64,000 bases of DNA from NCBI RefSeq assembly GCF_017348915.1, contig NZ_CP071383.1, positions 3,410,001 through 3,474,000 of the forward strand, written 5' to 3'. A program made the position numbers and the translations under genes. Below, in pieces: positions 1-13,386 of this stretch. The notes under the pieces were generated by a model. That model saw only the letters and a program-made list of their open reading frames with translations. It searched no databases and was not told the origin of the DNA. Origin of the DNA: Leclercia pneumoniae (lineage in GTDB: Bacteria > Pseudomonadota > Gammaproteobacteria > Enterobacterales > Enterobacteriaceae). The first letter of the stretch is position 1. The number at the start of each line of letters is the position of its first letter.

Positions 1-229
1 GCCAGGCGTCGCCGCCCGCGTGGTCTTCAGCGGCATTGGTCTTAAGGCCTGCCGTTTTTCGCCGAGCCGCACGCTCAGCCAGCATCTTCTCGACCTGCTG
101 GAAAATAAGCAGTACACGCAGCGCATCACCGCCCTCCAGACTCAGTTGATAAACGCCGGAGGGGCAGCACGGGCTGCAGAAATTATTGAACGGGCGGTAT
201 ATACACGTCATAGCGTACCGACGGTGTGA
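1..229 (+). CDS. C-terminal end of a putative GT1/MGT-type glycosyltransferase (partial)
   Basis: The reading frame is open from the first base to a TGA at 227-229, so only about 75 C-terminal residues are present. The fragment reads PGVAARVVFSGIGLKA and, further on, LINAGGAARAAEIIE. This resembles the end of UDP-glycosyltransferases of the macrolide/zeaxanthin glucosyltransferase type, where a short 'A-R-V...G-x-G' stretch is followed by helices ending in 'AGG..RAAE.IE'. The catalytic and sugar-nucleotide sites would lie outside the window. It converges on eno across a shared terminator. The family call rests on pattern memory of a short tail and is tentative; substrate cannot be inferred. 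Confidence 0.45.
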   Translation, partial: PGVAARVVFSGIGLKACRFSPSRTLSQHLLDLLENKQYTQRITALQTQLINAGGAARAAEIIERAVYTRHSVPTV

Positions 230-233
230 TGAT

Positions 234-262
234 AAAAAAAAACCCGCCGAAGCGGGTTTTTT
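234..262. terminator. Bidirectional rho-independent terminator between the glycosyltransferase and eno
   Basis: A stem CCCGC-CGAA-GCGGG is flanked by an A-tract on the left and six T on the right, so it can end transcripts from both convergent genes. Confidence 0.85.
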
Positions 263-282
263 CTAAAGATTAAGGTTCAGGA

Positions 283-1650
<1,368 letters not shown>

Positions 1651-1660
1651 CTAACTTTTT

Positions 1661-3313
<1,653 letters not shown>

Positions 3314-3521
3314 TTAGGGTGAAACGATGGAATAACCAGGACGGGAAAGTAGTATACCCGAACACGGCGAGCGCCACAAACTTTCATTCTCCGTCTCCAT
3401 TCCAGGCCATGACAAACATAAGGAGTGAGAAAATAGCCCCTTTTGGGTAAATGTTTTTGACGCAAATCAAGCGCTTGTCATTTAAAAAATCACACAAATT
3501 GCGCTTGGTCGCAAAAAGCCG

Positions 3522-4313
3522 TTAGAGATCAGTTTCCTGGCGTTTTACTTCCTGCCAGACTTCTTCCATTGCATTAAGGTCAACCCCGGTCATTTCCAGG
3601 CCGCGCGCCGCAATAATGCGTTCTACTTCGCGGAACCGACGTTCAAACTTCAGGTTCGCTTTTTGCAGTGCCGTCTCGGCCTTTACCCCTAAATGGCGCG
3701 ATAAATTTACCGTGGCGAAGAGCAGATCGCCAACTTCCTCTTCCAGCTTCGCCTGGTCAACGACCGCCTGGTTAGCTTCGTGCATAACTTCATCGATCTC
3801 TTCATGCACTTTGTCGAGCACCGGGCCAAGCGTGGTCCAGTCAAACCCTACCGTGGAGCAACGCTTCTGGATTTTATGGGCGCGCATCAGCGCGGGCAGG
3901 CTTAAGGGGATGTCATCAAGTGCAGAATGCTGTGATTTTTCAGCGCGTTCCGCACTTTTGATCTGTTCCCAGCGGGCAAGAACCTCGCTGCTGTTTTCGG
4001 CCGTCGCGTCGCCAAAAATATGCGGATGACGGCGTTCGAGCTTGTCGCTGATGGCCGCACAGATGTCGTTAAAATCAAAACGCCCCTCTTCCTGCGCCAT
4101 CTGGGCGTAAAAGACCACCTGAAACAGCAGGTCGCCCAGCTCACCGCGCAGATCGTCGAAATCTTCGCGGGAGATAGCATCCAGCACTTCGTAAGTCTCT
4201 TCCAGGGTATAAGGTGCGATGGTGGCAAAGGTCTGCTCTTTGTCCCACGGGCAGCCATTTTCCGGGTCGCGCAGGCGCTGCATGATGCCAAGCAGGCGGT
4301 CGATTTGAGTCAT
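3522..4313 (-). CDS. mazG: Nucleoside triphosphate pyrophosphohydrolase MazG
   Basis: Hydrolyses (d)NTPs to NMP and pyrophosphate; in E. coli it is linked to starvation survival. The 263 residues equal the E. coli length and hold two tandem MazG domains, each with the acidic metal-binding pattern: ETYEVLDAI with GELGDLLFQVVF in the first half and EEIDEVMHE with EEEVGDLLFATV in the second. In E. coli the toxin-antitoxin pair mazEF sits between relA and mazG; here relA ends only 68 bp before mazG starts and no mazEF is present. Confidence 0.97.
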   Translation of the reverse strand: MTQIDRLLGIMQRLRDPENGCPWDKEQTFATIAPYTLEETYEVLDAISREDFDDLRGELGDLLFQVVFYAQMAQEEGRFDFNDICAAISDKLERRHPHIFGDATAENSSEVLARWEQIKSAERAEKSQHSALDDIPLSLPALMRAHKIQKRCSTVGFDWTTLGPVLDKVHEEIDEVMHEANQAVVDQAKLEEEVGDLLFATVNLSRHLGVKAETALQKANLKFERRFREVERIIAARGLEMTGVDLNAMEEVWQEVKRQETDL

Positions 4314-4323
4314 AATTCTGTCC

Positions 4324-4366
4324 TGATAAAAAAAGAGCCGGGTGAGCGAGCGCGCCCTACCCGGCT
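4324..4366 (-). terminator. REP-like hairpin with T-tract after relA
   Basis: On the minus strand AGCCGGGT, a GC-rich loop and ACCCGGCT are followed by CTTTTTTT. The stem sequence and loop recall enterobacterial REP/PU units (GCCGGGT...ACCCGGC), and the trailing T-run allows termination. It fills the place held by mazEF in E. coli. Confidence 0.65.
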
Positions 4367-4381
4367 TACAAAAAAGAAGGA

Positions 4382-6616
4382 TTAGCCGCCGTGCAGACGA
4401 CGCGCGTCAATCACATCCGGCACCTGGTTCAGCTTACCGAGCACGCGGCCCAGCACCTGCAGGTTATAAATTTCGATGGTCATATCAATGGTGGCCAGCT
4501 GCTGACGCGTATCGCTGCGGCTGGCAACCCCGAGAACGTTGACCTTTTCATTCGCCAGAATGGTAGTGATATCGCGCAGCAGACCGCTGCGGTCATTGGC
4601 GGAGACCCGCACCACCAGCGAATAACCCGCAGAGTAGCTTTCACCCCAGACGGCATCGACGATGCGTTCCGGCGCATGGGATTGCAGCTCTGCCAACTGA
4701 TCGCAGTCCGCGCGATGAATGGAGATCCCGCGCCCCTGGGTGATAAAGCCCACAATTTCGTCGCCGGGAATGGGCTGACAGCAGCGGGCAATGTGGTGCA
4801 TCAGATTCCCCACGCCCTCAACCACCACCCGGCCATTATCCTTGCTATGGTGCTGCGGCGGCACGTAGGTTTTCTGCTGCAGTTGTTTCAGTGCTGCCGC
4901 ATCCTGCTCTTCCGCGCTCGGCTTATTAAACTGGGCCTGCAGGAAGTTGACCATCTGGTTAAGACGGATGTCGCCCCCACCGATGGCGGCCAGCAGCTCA
5001 TCCAGCTCGTTGAAGTTGTAGCGTGGCAGGAGGTGTTTTTCCGCCTCTTTCAGGTGAATACCTAAATGCTCCAGCTCATCGTCCAGAATCTGGCGGCCGG
5101 CGAGGATGTTTTTGTCACGATCCTGTTTACGGAACCAGGCGTGGATTTTCGACCGTCCCCGGCTGGTGGTGACATAGCCCAGGTTCGGGTTGAGCCAGTC
5201 ACGGCTGGGGTTCGGCTGTTTCTGGGTGATGATTTCAATCTGATCGCCCATCTGCAACTGATAGGTAAACGGCACGATACGGCCACCAATTTTGGCACCG
5301 ATGCAGCGATGGCCTACATCGCTGTGAATATGGTAGGCAAAATCGAGCGGGGTCGATCCTGCGGGAAGATCCACCACGTCGCCCTTCGGCGTAAAGACAT
5401 AGACCCGGTCATCAAAGACCTGGCTGCGCACCTCATCCAGCATTTCGCCGGAGTCGGCCATCTCCTCCTGCCACGCAATCAGCTTACGCAGCCAGGCGAT
5501 GCGATCTTCATGGCCGGAACGCGCCCCGCCTGAGGTGCCCTCTTTATATTTCCAGTGCGCGGCGACGCCCAATTCGGACTCTTCGTGCATCTGTTTGGTA
5601 CGGATCTGGATCTCCACCGGTTTGCCGCCCGGCCCCAGCACCACGGTGTGGATCGACTGGTAGCCGTTCGGTTTCGGGTTCGCGACGTAGTCGTCGAACT
5701 CATCCGGCATGTGGCGGTAATGGGTGTGAACAATCCCCAGCGCAGCGTAGCAGTCCTGCAAACGCTCGGCAACGATTCGCACGGCGCGCACATCAAACAG
5801 CTCATCAAAGGCGAGATGCTTTTTCTGCATTTTGCGCCAGATGCTGTAGATGTGCTTCGGCCGGCCATAGACTTCGGCCTTCACGCCCTCTTCTTTCATC
5901 GACTTACGTAAGCCGCCGACAAACTCTTCAATGTAGTGTTCGCGGTCGATACGGCGTTCATGCAACAGCTTAGCGATACGTTTGTATTCCGCCGGATGCA
6001 GGTAGCGGAAGCAGTAATCCTCCAGCTCCCATTTCAGCTGGCCGATCCCCAGACGGTTCGCCAGCGGCGCATAGATATTGGTGCACTCTTTCGCCGCCAG
6101 CACGCGTTCGTCTTCCGGCGCATCTTTGACTTCGCGCAGATGGGCCACGCGTTCGGCGAGCTTAATGACCACGCAGCGGAAGTCATCCACCATGGCCAGC
6201 AGCATACGGCGAACGTTATCGACCTGTTCGGAAGAGACGGAGTCGGTATGGGTTGCTTTAAGCTGGCGGATAGCCGCCATGTCACGTACGCCGTGTATCA
6301 GCGAGACGATCGACTTCCCGACGCTTTCGCGCAGCACCTCTTCGGAGACCACCTCGGCGTCGGCCAGCGGGAAGAGCATGGCGGCGAGCAAAGTGTCAAT
6401 ATCCATGCTCAGCATGGAGAGGATCTCCACCATCTCTACGCCGCGCCACAGCAGCAGCTCGGCATCGGGATGCCCTTGGGTGGTGCGCAGACAATAGGCC
6501 CAGGTTTCGGTTAAGCGTTCACACGACTGCTGGCTGGAAATCCCCAGACTTGCGATCCATTTTTGTGGGTCAAACTCACCAGCTTTATTGAGATGTGCAC
6601 TTCTTACCGCAACCAT
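4382..6616 (-). CDS. relA: (p)ppGpp synthetase RelA
   Basis: Ribosome-associated synthetase that makes (p)ppGpp when uncharged tRNA enters the A site. It has 744 residues like E. coli RelA. Order: degenerate hydrolase domain (FPLADAEVVSEEVL in place of the HD metal motif, so no hydrolase activity expected), synthetase domain with YGRPKHIYSIWRKM and VANPKPNGYQSIHT, TGS domain (VYVFTPKGDVVDLPAGST), the cysteine/histidine-rich ribosome-contact region (MHHIARCCQPIPGDEI) and a C-terminal ACT domain (SANDRSGLLRDITTI). It follows rlmD by 47 bp on the same strand, probably as a transcript unit, with its own promoter also possible. Confidence 0.98.
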   Translation of the reverse strand: MVAVRSAHLNKAGEFDPQKWIASLGISSQQSCERLTETWAYCLRTTQGHPDAELLLWRGVEMVEILSMLSMDIDTLLAAMLFPLADAEVVSEEVLRESVGKSIVSLIHGVRDMAAIRQLKATHTDSVSSEQVDNVRRMLLAMVDDFRCVVIKLAERVAHLREVKDAPEDERVLAAKECTNIYAPLANRLGIGQLKWELEDYCFRYLHPAEYKRIAKLLHERRIDREHYIEEFVGGLRKSMKEEGVKAEVYGRPKHIYSIWRKMQKKHLAFDELFDVRAVRIVAERLQDCYAALGIVHTHYRHMPDEFDDYVANPKPNGYQSIHTVVLGPGGKPVEIQIRTKQMHEESELGVAAHWKYKEGTSGGARSGHEDRIAWLRKLIAWQEEMADSGEMLDEVRSQVFDDRVYVFTPKGDVVDLPAGSTPLDFAYHIHSDVGHRCIGAKIGGRIVPFTYQLQMGDQIEIITQKQPNPSRDWLNPNLGYVTTSRGRSKIHAWFRKQDRDKNILAGRQILDDELEHLGIHLKEAEKHLLPRYNFNELDELLAAIGGGDIRLNQMVNFLQAQFNKPSAEEQDAAALKQLQQKTYVPPQHHSKDNGRVVVEGVGNLMHHIARCCQPIPGDEIVGFITQGRGISIHRADCDQLAELQSHAPERIVDAVWGESYSAGYSLVVRVSANDRSGLLRDITTILANEKVNVLGVASRSDTRQQLATIDMTIEIYNLQVLGRVLGKLNQVPDVIDARRLHGG

Positions 6617-6663
6617 TGTCCTCTCCTTTTGGGACCGTGCCTGTCGAATTCGACAAGCCGAAA

Positions 6664-7965
6664 CTAATCGATGTGCTCAAACAACGCCATGGATTCCAGG
6701 TGTCCAGTGTGCGGGAACATATCCAGCATTGCCAGACGCGTAATTTGGTAACCCGCACGCAATAATGCCTCACTATCCCGGGCAAGCGTCGCCGGATTGC
6801 AGGAGACATAAACCACGCGCGTTGGCGCGAGTTTAATAATATGCTGCATCACGCCAGGCGCGCCAGCGCGTGCCGGGTCGAGCAGGATTTTATCGAAACC
6901 GTGCTTCGCCCAGGGCTGCTGCGTGACATCCTCTTCCAGGTTCTCATGAAAGAATGTCACGTTGTTCAGCTCATTGTGACGGGCATTGTCACGCCCTTTT
7001 TCCACCAGCGCTGCCACCCCTTCGACCCCCACCACGCTCTGTGCCCGCGTAGCCAGCGGCAAGGTGAAGTTACCCATCCCACAAAACAGATCCAGTACCC
7101 GGTCGTCACGCTGAACGTCAAGCCAGGCCATTGCGGTCTCCACCATTTGCTGGTTAACCCCGTCGTTGACCTGAATAAAATCGCGTGGGCTGAACGTTAA
7201 GCGTAGCCCGTCTGAATCATACCAGGGGCTTTCACCGCTAAGCTGCTCAAGTATCTCGCTTTGCGGAGCGAGATAAAGCGCAAGCTGATGGGAATGCGAA
7301 AAGCGTTCCAGTTTTTCGCGATCTTTCGCACTGAGCGGCGCGGTATGGCGCAAGACCATCATTGGCCCGTTGTTCGCCTGCACCAGTTCTACGTGGCCGA
7401 GATGACGCACACCCTCCAGTCCGGAGAGACATTCGCGCACCGCGGGGAGCAATGCCTCAAGTTGGGGCGCAAGAACGGGGCACTGTTTGACGTCAACAAT
7501 ATCGCTGGAGTTGGCTTTACGAAAACCCATTTCCAGGCGTTCTGTTTTCGGCTGATAGTTAAGGCTGAGCCGCGCACGACGCCGATAGCCCCAGGGCGTG
7601 TCGGCGATAATCTCGTTGACCTCATTTTTCAATAAACGCGCCAGCGCGCTGCTTTTGCTTTTCTCTTGCAGGGCAATGCTGGCATGCTGTTGCTGGCAAC
7701 CGCCACAGACGCCAAAGTGCGGACAACGCGGGATTTCGCGTTCGGGGCTATCATTCAGGCGGCGTTTTACCTGGCCGCGGGCATACTGACGTTTCTCTTC
7801 CGTCAGGGTGATTTCCGCCCGTTCCCCCGGTAACAAACCCGGAATAAATAACGCCTTACCGTTATGGCGCGCCACGCCCTGACCGAAGGGATCAAGGTCG
7901 GTGACATCAACAGTTATGATCTGACGCGTCGTCACGCGTCGCTTTGCAGAGTAGAATTGCGCCAT
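6664..7965 (-). CDS. rlmD: 23S rRNA (uracil-1939-C5)-methyltransferase RlmD
   Basis: SAM-dependent methylation of U1939 of 23S rRNA. The 433 residues match the E. coli length. An N-terminal TRAM domain (about residues 10-68) is followed by the iron-sulfur cysteines in [15 protein letters not shown] and VKQCPVLAP, the SAM-binding [14 protein letters not shown], the DPARAG motif, and the catalytic cysteine in [12 protein letters not shown]. It is divergent from barA with a 57-bp spacer that must hold both promoters, and sits immediately upstream of relA. Confidence 0.97.
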   Translation of the reverse strand: MAQFYSAKRRVTTRQIITVDVTDLDPFGQGVARHNGKALFIPGLLPGERAEITLTEEKRQYARGQVKRRLNDSPEREIPRCPHFGVCGGCQQQHASIALQEKSKSSALARLLKNEVNEIIADTPWGYRRRARLSLNYQPKTERLEMGFRKANSSDIVDVKQCPVLAPQLEALLPAVRECLSGLEGVRHLGHVELVQANNGPMMVLRHTAPLSAKDREKLERFSHSHQLALYLAPQSEILEQLSGESPWYDSDGLRLTFSPRDFIQVNDGVNQQMVETAMAWLDVQRDDRVLDLFCGMGNFTLPLATRAQSVVGVEGVAALVEKGRDNARHNELNNVTFFHENLEEDVTQQPWAKHGFDKILLDPARAGAPGVMQHIIKLAPTRVVYVSCNPATLARDSEALLRAGYQITRLAMLDMFPHTGHLESMALFEHID

Positions 7966-8022
7966 TGTCGGGATTTATCTCGTATGAACTTATTGACTCT
8001 AATTGTCCCATAACGGAACTCC

Positions 8023-10782
8023 ATGACCAACTACAGCCTGCGTGCGCGCATGATGATTTTGATCCTCGCCCCGACCGTTCTCATCGGTTTGCTTCTGAGC
8101 ATCTTCTTTGTTGTGCACCGCTATCATGACCTGCAGCGTCAGCTGGAAGACGCAGGAGCCAGCATTATCGAACCGCTGGCCGTCTCCAGTGAATACGGTA
8201 TGAACTTGCAAAATCGCGAGTCAATCGGCCAGCTTATTAGCGTGTTACACCGGCGTCATTCGGAGATCGTGCGAGCCATTTCCGTCTATGACGAACATAA
8301 CCGTCTGTTCGTGACCTCAAATTTCCACCTTGATCCTGGCACGCTGAAAATCCCGGATAACACGCCGTTTCCCCGCAGGCTGAGCGTGGTGCGCCGTGGC
8401 GATACTATGATTTTACGTACCCCGATTATCTCCGAAAGCTATTCGCCTGATGAATCCGCCGTATCGGATGCGAAAACCAGCAGTAATATGCTGGGATATG
8501 TGGCGCTGGAGTTGGATCTTAAGTCCGTGCGGCTCCAGCAGTACAAAGAAATTTTCATCTCCTCGGTGATGATGCTCTTCTGTATCGGTATCGCCCTGAT
8601 CTTTGGCTGGCGCCTGATGCGCGACGTGACCAGCCCTATCCGCAACATGGTGAACACCGTTGACCGTATTCGTCGGGGTCAGCTTGATAGCCGCGTTGAA
8701 GGATTTATGCTCGGCGAACTGGATATGTTGAAAAACGGCATCAACTCCATGGCGATGTCGCTGGCTGCCTACCACGAGGAGATGCAGCACAACGTTGACC
8801 AGGCCACCTCTGATTTACGTGAAACCCTGGAGCAGATGGAGATCCAGAACGTCGAGCTGGATCTGGCCAAAAAGCGTGCCCAGGAGGCGGCGCGCATTAA
8901 ATCTGAGTTCCTGGCCAATATGTCGCACGAGCTGCGTACGCCACTGAATGGCGTGATTGGCTTTACCCGCCTGACGCTGAAAACGGAGCTTAATCCAACC
9001 CAGCGCGATCATCTGCATACCATCGAGCGTTCGGCGAATAACCTGCTGACTATCATTAACGATGTGCTCGACTTCTCGAAGCTGGAAGCGGGCAAGCTGA
9101 TTCTGGAGAGTATCCCCTTCCCGCTGCGTAACACGCTGGATGAAGTGGTCACGCTACTGGCCCACTCCTCCCATGACAAGGGGCTGGAGTTAACGCTTAA
9201 CATCAAGAATGATGTGCCGGACAACGTGATTGGCGACCCACTGCGCCTACAGCAGGTGATCACGAATCTGGTGGGCAATGCCATTAAATTTACCGAAAGC
9301 GGCAATATCGACGTCCTGGTGGAGAAACGCGCGCTCAGTAACACTAAAGTGCAGATTGAAGTACAGATCCGCGACACCGGCATTGGCATTCCTGAGCGCG
9401 ATCAGTCCCGGCTGTTCCAGGCATTTCGTCAGGCGGATGCCAGCATCTCGCGGCGCCATGGCGGTACCGGGCTGGGTCTGGTCATCACCCAGAAGCTGGT
9501 GAAAGAGATGGGTGGGGATATCTCCTTCCACAGTCAGCCGAACCGGGGCTCCACCTTCTGGTTCCATATCAATCTCGATCTTAACCCCAACGTGGTGACC
9601 GATGGCCCGGTCATGGACTGCCTGCGGGGCAAGCGGCTGGCTTACGTTGAGCCGAATACCGCCGCGGCTCAGAGCACGCTGGATGTGCTCAGCATCACCC
9701 CGCTGGAGGTGATTTACAGCCCGACCTTCTCGGCGCTGCCGGAAGACCATTACGATATTCTGCTGATGGGGATCCCGGTGACCATTACCGGGGAACTGAC
9801 CATGCAGCAGGAGCGGCTGGCAAAAGCTGCGTCCATGACCGATTACCTGCTGTTAGCTCTCCCCTGCCACGCCCAGATTAACGCCGAAGAGCTGAAGCAT
9901 GACGGCGCCGCGGCCTGTCTGTTAAAACCCCTCACCTCCACGCGCCTGTTGCCAGCACTCACTGAATATTGTCGTCTGAATCACTATGCCGTGCCGCTGG
10001 TGAACGATGAGAGCAAGCTGTCGATGACGGTGATGGCGGTGGACGATAACCCGGCAAACCTGAAGCTCATTGGCGTACTGCTGGAAGATCAGGTACAGCA
10101 TATTGAACTGTGCGAAAGCGGGGCAAAAGCGGTGGAGCGCGCCCGGCAGATGCAGTTTGATCTGATTCTGATGGATATTCAGATGCCCGACATGGATGGC
10201 ATCCGCGCCTGCGAACTGATTCGCCAACTGCCGCACCAGCAGCAAACGCCGGTGATTGCCGTTACGGCGCACGCGATGGCCGGGCAGAAGGAGAAGCTGC
10301 TCGGCGCAGGCATGAATGACTATCTGGCCAAGCCGATCGATGAAGAGAAGCTGCATAGCCTGCTGCTGCGCTACAAACCCGGCCCGACAACCACCAGCTG
10401 GATTGCCCCGCCTGAAAGCCCGGAGCCGGCGATAAACAATAACGCTACCTTCGACTGGCAGCTGGCATTACGCCAGGCGGCGGGGAAACCGGATCTCGCC
10501 AGGGAGATGCTGCAAATGCTGATCGCTTTCCTGCCGGAAATTCGCAACAAGGTGGAAGAACAACTGGTTGGAGAAAATCCGCCGGATCTGCTTGAAGCCA
10601 TCCATAAGCTGCATGGCAGCTGCGGCTATAGCGGCGTACCGCGTCTGAAAAATCTCTGTCAGCTACTGGAACAGCAATTACGTTCCGGCACCCCGGAAAG
10701 CGAGCTGGAGCCTGAGTTTCTGGAACTGCTGGATGAGATGGATAACGTCACGCGGGAAGCCACCAAAATTCTGGTGTTGTAA
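8023..10782 (+). CDS. barA: Tripartite hybrid sensor histidine kinase BarA
   Basis: Inner-membrane sensor (short-chain carboxylates are the known signals) that phosphorylates the response regulator UvrY, which turns on the CsrA-binding RNAs csrB and csrC. The 919 residues show a first membrane helix near 10-31, a periplasmic loop, a second helix near 177-198, HAMP, HisKA with His302 in [10 protein letters not shown], a HATPase domain ([13 protein letters not shown]), a degenerate receiver, a full receiver with Asp718 in [13 protein letters not shown], and an HPt domain with His861 in HKLHGSCGY. All three phospho-acceptor residues are intact. One RNA target of its pathway, csrB, lies about 7.3 kb away in this window. 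It converges on the glycerate kinase gene. Confidence 0.98.
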   Translation: MTNYSLRARMMILILAPTVLIGLLLSIFFVVHRYHDLQRQLEDAGASIIEPLAVSSEYGMNLQNRESIGQLISVLHRRHSEIVRAISVYDEHNRLFVTSNFHLDPGTLKIPDNTPFPRRLSVVRRGDTMILRTPIISESYSPDESAVSDAKTSSNMLGYVALELDLKSVRLQQYKEIFISSVMMLFCIGIALIFGWRLMRDVTSPIRNMVNTVDRIRRGQLDSRVEGFMLGELDMLKNGINSMAMSLAAYHEEMQHNVDQATSDLRETLEQMEIQNVELDLAKKRAQEAARIKSEFLANMSHELRTPLNGVIGFTRLTLKTELNPTQRDHLHTIERSANNLLTIINDVLDFSKLEAGKLILESIPFPLRNTLDEVVTLLAHSSHDKGLELTLNIKNDVPDNVIGDPLRLQQVITNLVGNAIKFTESGNIDVLVEKRALSNTKVQIEVQIRDTGIGIPERDQSRLFQAFRQADASISRRHGGTGLGLVITQKLVKEMGGDISFHSQPNRGSTFWFHINLDLNPNVVTDGPVMDCLRGKRLAYVEPNTAAAQSTLDVLSITPLEVIYSPTFSALPEDHYDILLMGIPVTITGELTMQQERLAKAASMTDYLLLALPCHAQINAEELKHDGAAACLLKPLTSTRLLPALTEYCRLNHYAVPLVNDESKLSMTVMAVDDNPANLKLIGVLLEDQVQHIELCESGAKAVERARQMQFDLILMDIQMPDMDGIRACELIRQLPHQQQTPVIAVTAHAMAGQKEKLLGAGMNDYLAKPIDEEKLHSLLLRYKPGPTTTSWIAPPESPEPAINNNATFDWQLALRQAAGKPDLAREMLQMLIAFLPEIRNKVEEQLVGENPPDLLEAIHKLHGSCGYSGVPRLKNLCQLLEQQLRSGTPESELEPEFLELLDEMDNVTREATKILVL

Positions 10783-10805
10783 CCGCCAGCGGGAGCAAAG
10801 GGAGC

Positions 10806-11945
10806 TCAGGCTCCCATTCCCACTTTCACTGCCGCCGCAACGTTGCGGGCCGTCATGCGAACGTTCTCGCTGGCGTTTTCCAGCGCCTCTTCCAGCGTGC
10901 AGATGGTATAGAGGACGCTAAAGACGGCATCCAGTCCGTGGTCATGTACTACGCCCACGTCGGCAGTCAGGCTGCCGGCGATGCCGATAACCGGCTTGTT
11001 GTAACGTTTAGCGATTTTCGCCACGCCGACGGGCACTTTGCCGTGAATGGTCTGGCTGTCGATGCGCCCTTCACCGGTGATCACCAGATCCGCATCGGCT
11101 ACCTGCCGATCAAGATCTAGCGCGTCGGTCACGATCTCAATTCCCTGGCGCAGGTGCGCACCACAGAACGCGTAGAGTGCGGCACCCATCCCCCCCGCAG
11201 CCCCCCCGCCTTCGAGGCTGAGTACATCAACGTCGAGATCCCGGGCGATCACCTGCGCATAGTGTTCCAGCGCCTTATCCAGCCGCGCGATCATCTCAGG
11301 GGTCGCCCCTTTTTGTGGGCCAAAGACGGCGGTAGCCCCCTCCTTGCCGGTGAGCAGATTGGTCACGTCACAGGCCACATCAATGCGGCACCCGGCCAGC
11401 CGTTTATCCAGACCGCTAATATCAATGCGTGAAATGTTCTCCAGCGCCTCGCCGCCGGGGCCAATTGGCTCACCCTGCGCGTTAAGAAGTTTCGCCCCCA
11501 GCGCCTGCACCATACCGGCACCGCCGTCGTTGGTTGCGCTGCCGCCGATGCCGATAATGATATGGTTAACGCCCGCATCCAGCGCGTGGCGGATCAGCTC
11601 TCCGGTTCCCCAGGAGGTGGTTTTGAGTGGATTACGTTGAGAAGGGGCAACCAGTTCAAGGCCGCTCGCCGCAGCCATTTCAATAAAGGCGCTCTCTTTG
11701 TCACCCGAGCGGCCATAAAACCCCTCAACGCTTTCGCCCAGCGGCCCGGTTACGCGCACGTGAACAATTTCGCCCTGAGTGGCGGCCACCATTGCTTCGA
11801 CGGTGCCTTCACCGCCATCAGCAACCGGCAGTTTGACGTACTCTGCCGTGGGAAAAATCTCGCAAAAACCTTGCTCAATCGCCGTTGCGACTGCCAGAGC
11901 ACTCAAACTTTCTTTGTATGAGTCCGGTGCAATCACTATTTTCAT
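10806..11945 (-). CDS. Glycerate kinase (GarK/GlxK family), last gene of the glucarate operon
   Basis: Phosphorylates D-glycerate, the end product of the glucarate/galactarate route. The 379 residues (E. coli relatives about 381) show family marks MKIVIAPDSYKESLSA, PVADGGEGTVEAM, GIGGSATNDGGAGMVQALG, GGGAAGGMGAAL and ITGEGRIDSQTIHGKVP. It follows gudD by 87 bp on the same strand. In E. coli K-12 the glucarate operon lacks this gene and garK sits with garP-garL-garR elsewhere; here the kinase is part of the gud cluster, while the aldolase garL and reductase garR must be encoded elsewhere. Family members yield 2-phosphoglycerate (GarK type) in E. coli; which hydroxyl this one uses cannot be read from the sequence. 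Confidence 0.9.
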   Translation of the reverse strand: MKIVIAPDSYKESLSALAVATAIEQGFCEIFPTAEYVKLPVADGGEGTVEAMVAATQGEIVHVRVTGPLGESVEGFYGRSGDKESAFIEMAAASGLELVAPSQRNPLKTTSWGTGELIRHALDAGVNHIIIGIGGSATNDGGAGMVQALGAKLLNAQGEPIGPGGEALENISRIDISGLDKRLAGCRIDVACDVTNLLTGKEGATAVFGPQKGATPEMIARLDKALEHYAQVIARDLDVDVLSLEGGGAAGGMGAALYAFCGAHLRQGIEIVTDALDLDRQVADADLVITGEGRIDSQTIHGKVPVGVAKIAKRYNKPVIGIAGSLTADVGVVHDHGLDAVFSVLYTICTLEEALENASENVRMTARNVAAAVKVGMGA

Positions 11946-12032
11946 AAGCCGTCCTTACGCCTGTTAACTCTCGTTAGCTTACACCCGAATAATCGGAGGA
12001 GATGCCGGCCCCGTCAGGAACCGGCATGCGGC

Positions 12033-13370
12033 TTAACGCACCATGCAGGGGCGTTTGTTATCAAACGTCCAGTTCGGGATCAGATACTGCATGCCCATCG
12101 CGTCATCACGCGCGCCCAGCCCGTGCTTCTGATACAACTCGTGGGCTTTCATTACCTGATCCATATCCAGTTCAACGCCAAGACCCGGCTTCGACGGCAC
12201 CTGCACCATCCCGCCCTTGATCTCAAACGGCTCTTTGGTCAGACGCTGGTTCCCCTCCTGCCAGATCCAGTGGGTATCGATAGCGGTAATCGTCCCCGGT
12301 GCCGCGGCGGCCACGTGGGTAAACATCGCCAGCGAGATATCGAAGTGGTTATTGGAGTGTGAACCCCAGGTCAGGCCGAACTCGTGACACATCTGCGCCA
12401 CCCGCACGGAACCATGCATCGTCCAGAAGTGCGGATCGGCCAGCGGAATATCGACCGACTGCAGCGAGAGCGTGTGCCCCATTTGACGCCAGTCGGTAGC
12501 GATCATATTAGTAGCGGTGGGCAGGCCCGTCGCGCGGCGGAACTCTGCCATCACTTCACGGCCTGAGAAGCCCTGCTCGGCACCGCACGGATCTTCCGCA
12601 TAGGCCAGTACCCCTTTCAGCTGTTTACCAATGCGGATGGCCTCTTCCAGCGACCAGGCCCCGTTGGGATCCAGCGTCACGCGCGCCTGCGGGAAACGTT
12701 TTGCCAGTGCGGTAATAGCCTCAGCCTCTTCTTCACCAGCCAGCACGCCCCCTTTCAGTTTGAAATCGTTAAAGCCATATTTTTCATAGGCTGCCTCTGC
12801 CAGACGCACCACCGCATCCGGAGTCATTGCCTCCTCGTGACGGATGCGATACCAGTCGAGTTTCTCATCCGGCTGGCTTTGATACGGCAGCGGGGTCAGT
12901 TTGCGATTGCCCACAAAGAACAGGTAGCCCAGCATCTCCACTTCGCTGCGCTGTTGACCGTCGCCCAGCAGCGAGGCAACGTTGACGCCCAGGTGCTGAC
13001 CGAGCAGATCAAGCAGCGCCGCTTCAATCCCCGTGACCACATGGATGGTCGTACGCAGGTCAAAGGTTTGTAGACCACGCCCGCCCGCATCACGATCGGC
13101 AAAGGTGCTACGTACTACGTTAAGGATGTTTTTGTATTCACCCAGCGGTTTGTCCACCACCAACGGAATCGCATCTTCCAGCGTTTTGCGGATCTTCTCA
13201 CCGCCCGGAATCTCACCCACGCCAGTATGGCCAGCGTTGTCTTTAATGATCACGATGTTACGGGTGAAGAACGGGGCATGTGCGCCGCTCAGGTTCATTA
13301 ACATGCTGTCATGGCCGGCGACCGGGATAACCTGCATGGAGGTGACGACAGGGGTAGAAAAAGTACTCAT
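12033..13370 (-). CDS. gudD: D-glucarate dehydratase
   Basis: Dehydrates D-glucarate (and L-idarate) to 5-keto-4-deoxy-D-glucarate. A 445-residue member of the enolase superfamily, mandelate-racemase-like subgroup: the KxK base motif is K204/K206 in DFKLKGG, metal-binding acids are in [13 protein letters not shown] and [10 protein letters not shown], and the partner histidine is in [12 protein letters not shown] (about residue 338). Nearly identical to E. coli GudD throughout. It is third in gudP-gudX-gudD-glycerate kinase; gudX ends 16 bp before it starts. Confidence 0.97.
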   Translation of the reverse strand: MSTFSTPVVTSMQVIPVAGHDSMLMNLSGAHAPFFTRNIVIIKDNAGHTGVGEIPGGEKIRKTLEDAIPLVVDKPLGEYKNILNVVRSTFADRDAGGRGLQTFDLRTTIHVVTGIEAALLDLLGQHLGVNVASLLGDGQQRSEVEMLGYLFFVGNRKLTPLPYQSQPDEKLDWYRIRHEEAMTPDAVVRLAEAAYEKYGFNDFKLKGGVLAGEEEAEAITALAKRFPQARVTLDPNGAWSLEEAIRIGKQLKGVLAYAEDPCGAEQGFSGREVMAEFRRATGLPTATNMIATDWRQMGHTLSLQSVDIPLADPHFWTMHGSVRVAQMCHEFGLTWGSHSNNHFDISLAMFTHVAAAAPGTITAIDTHWIWQEGNQRLTKEPFEIKGGMVQVPSKPGLGVELDMDQVMKAHELYQKHGLGARDDAMGMQYLIPNWTFDNKRPCMVR

Positions 13371-13386
13371 ATTTCAATCCTTTTAA

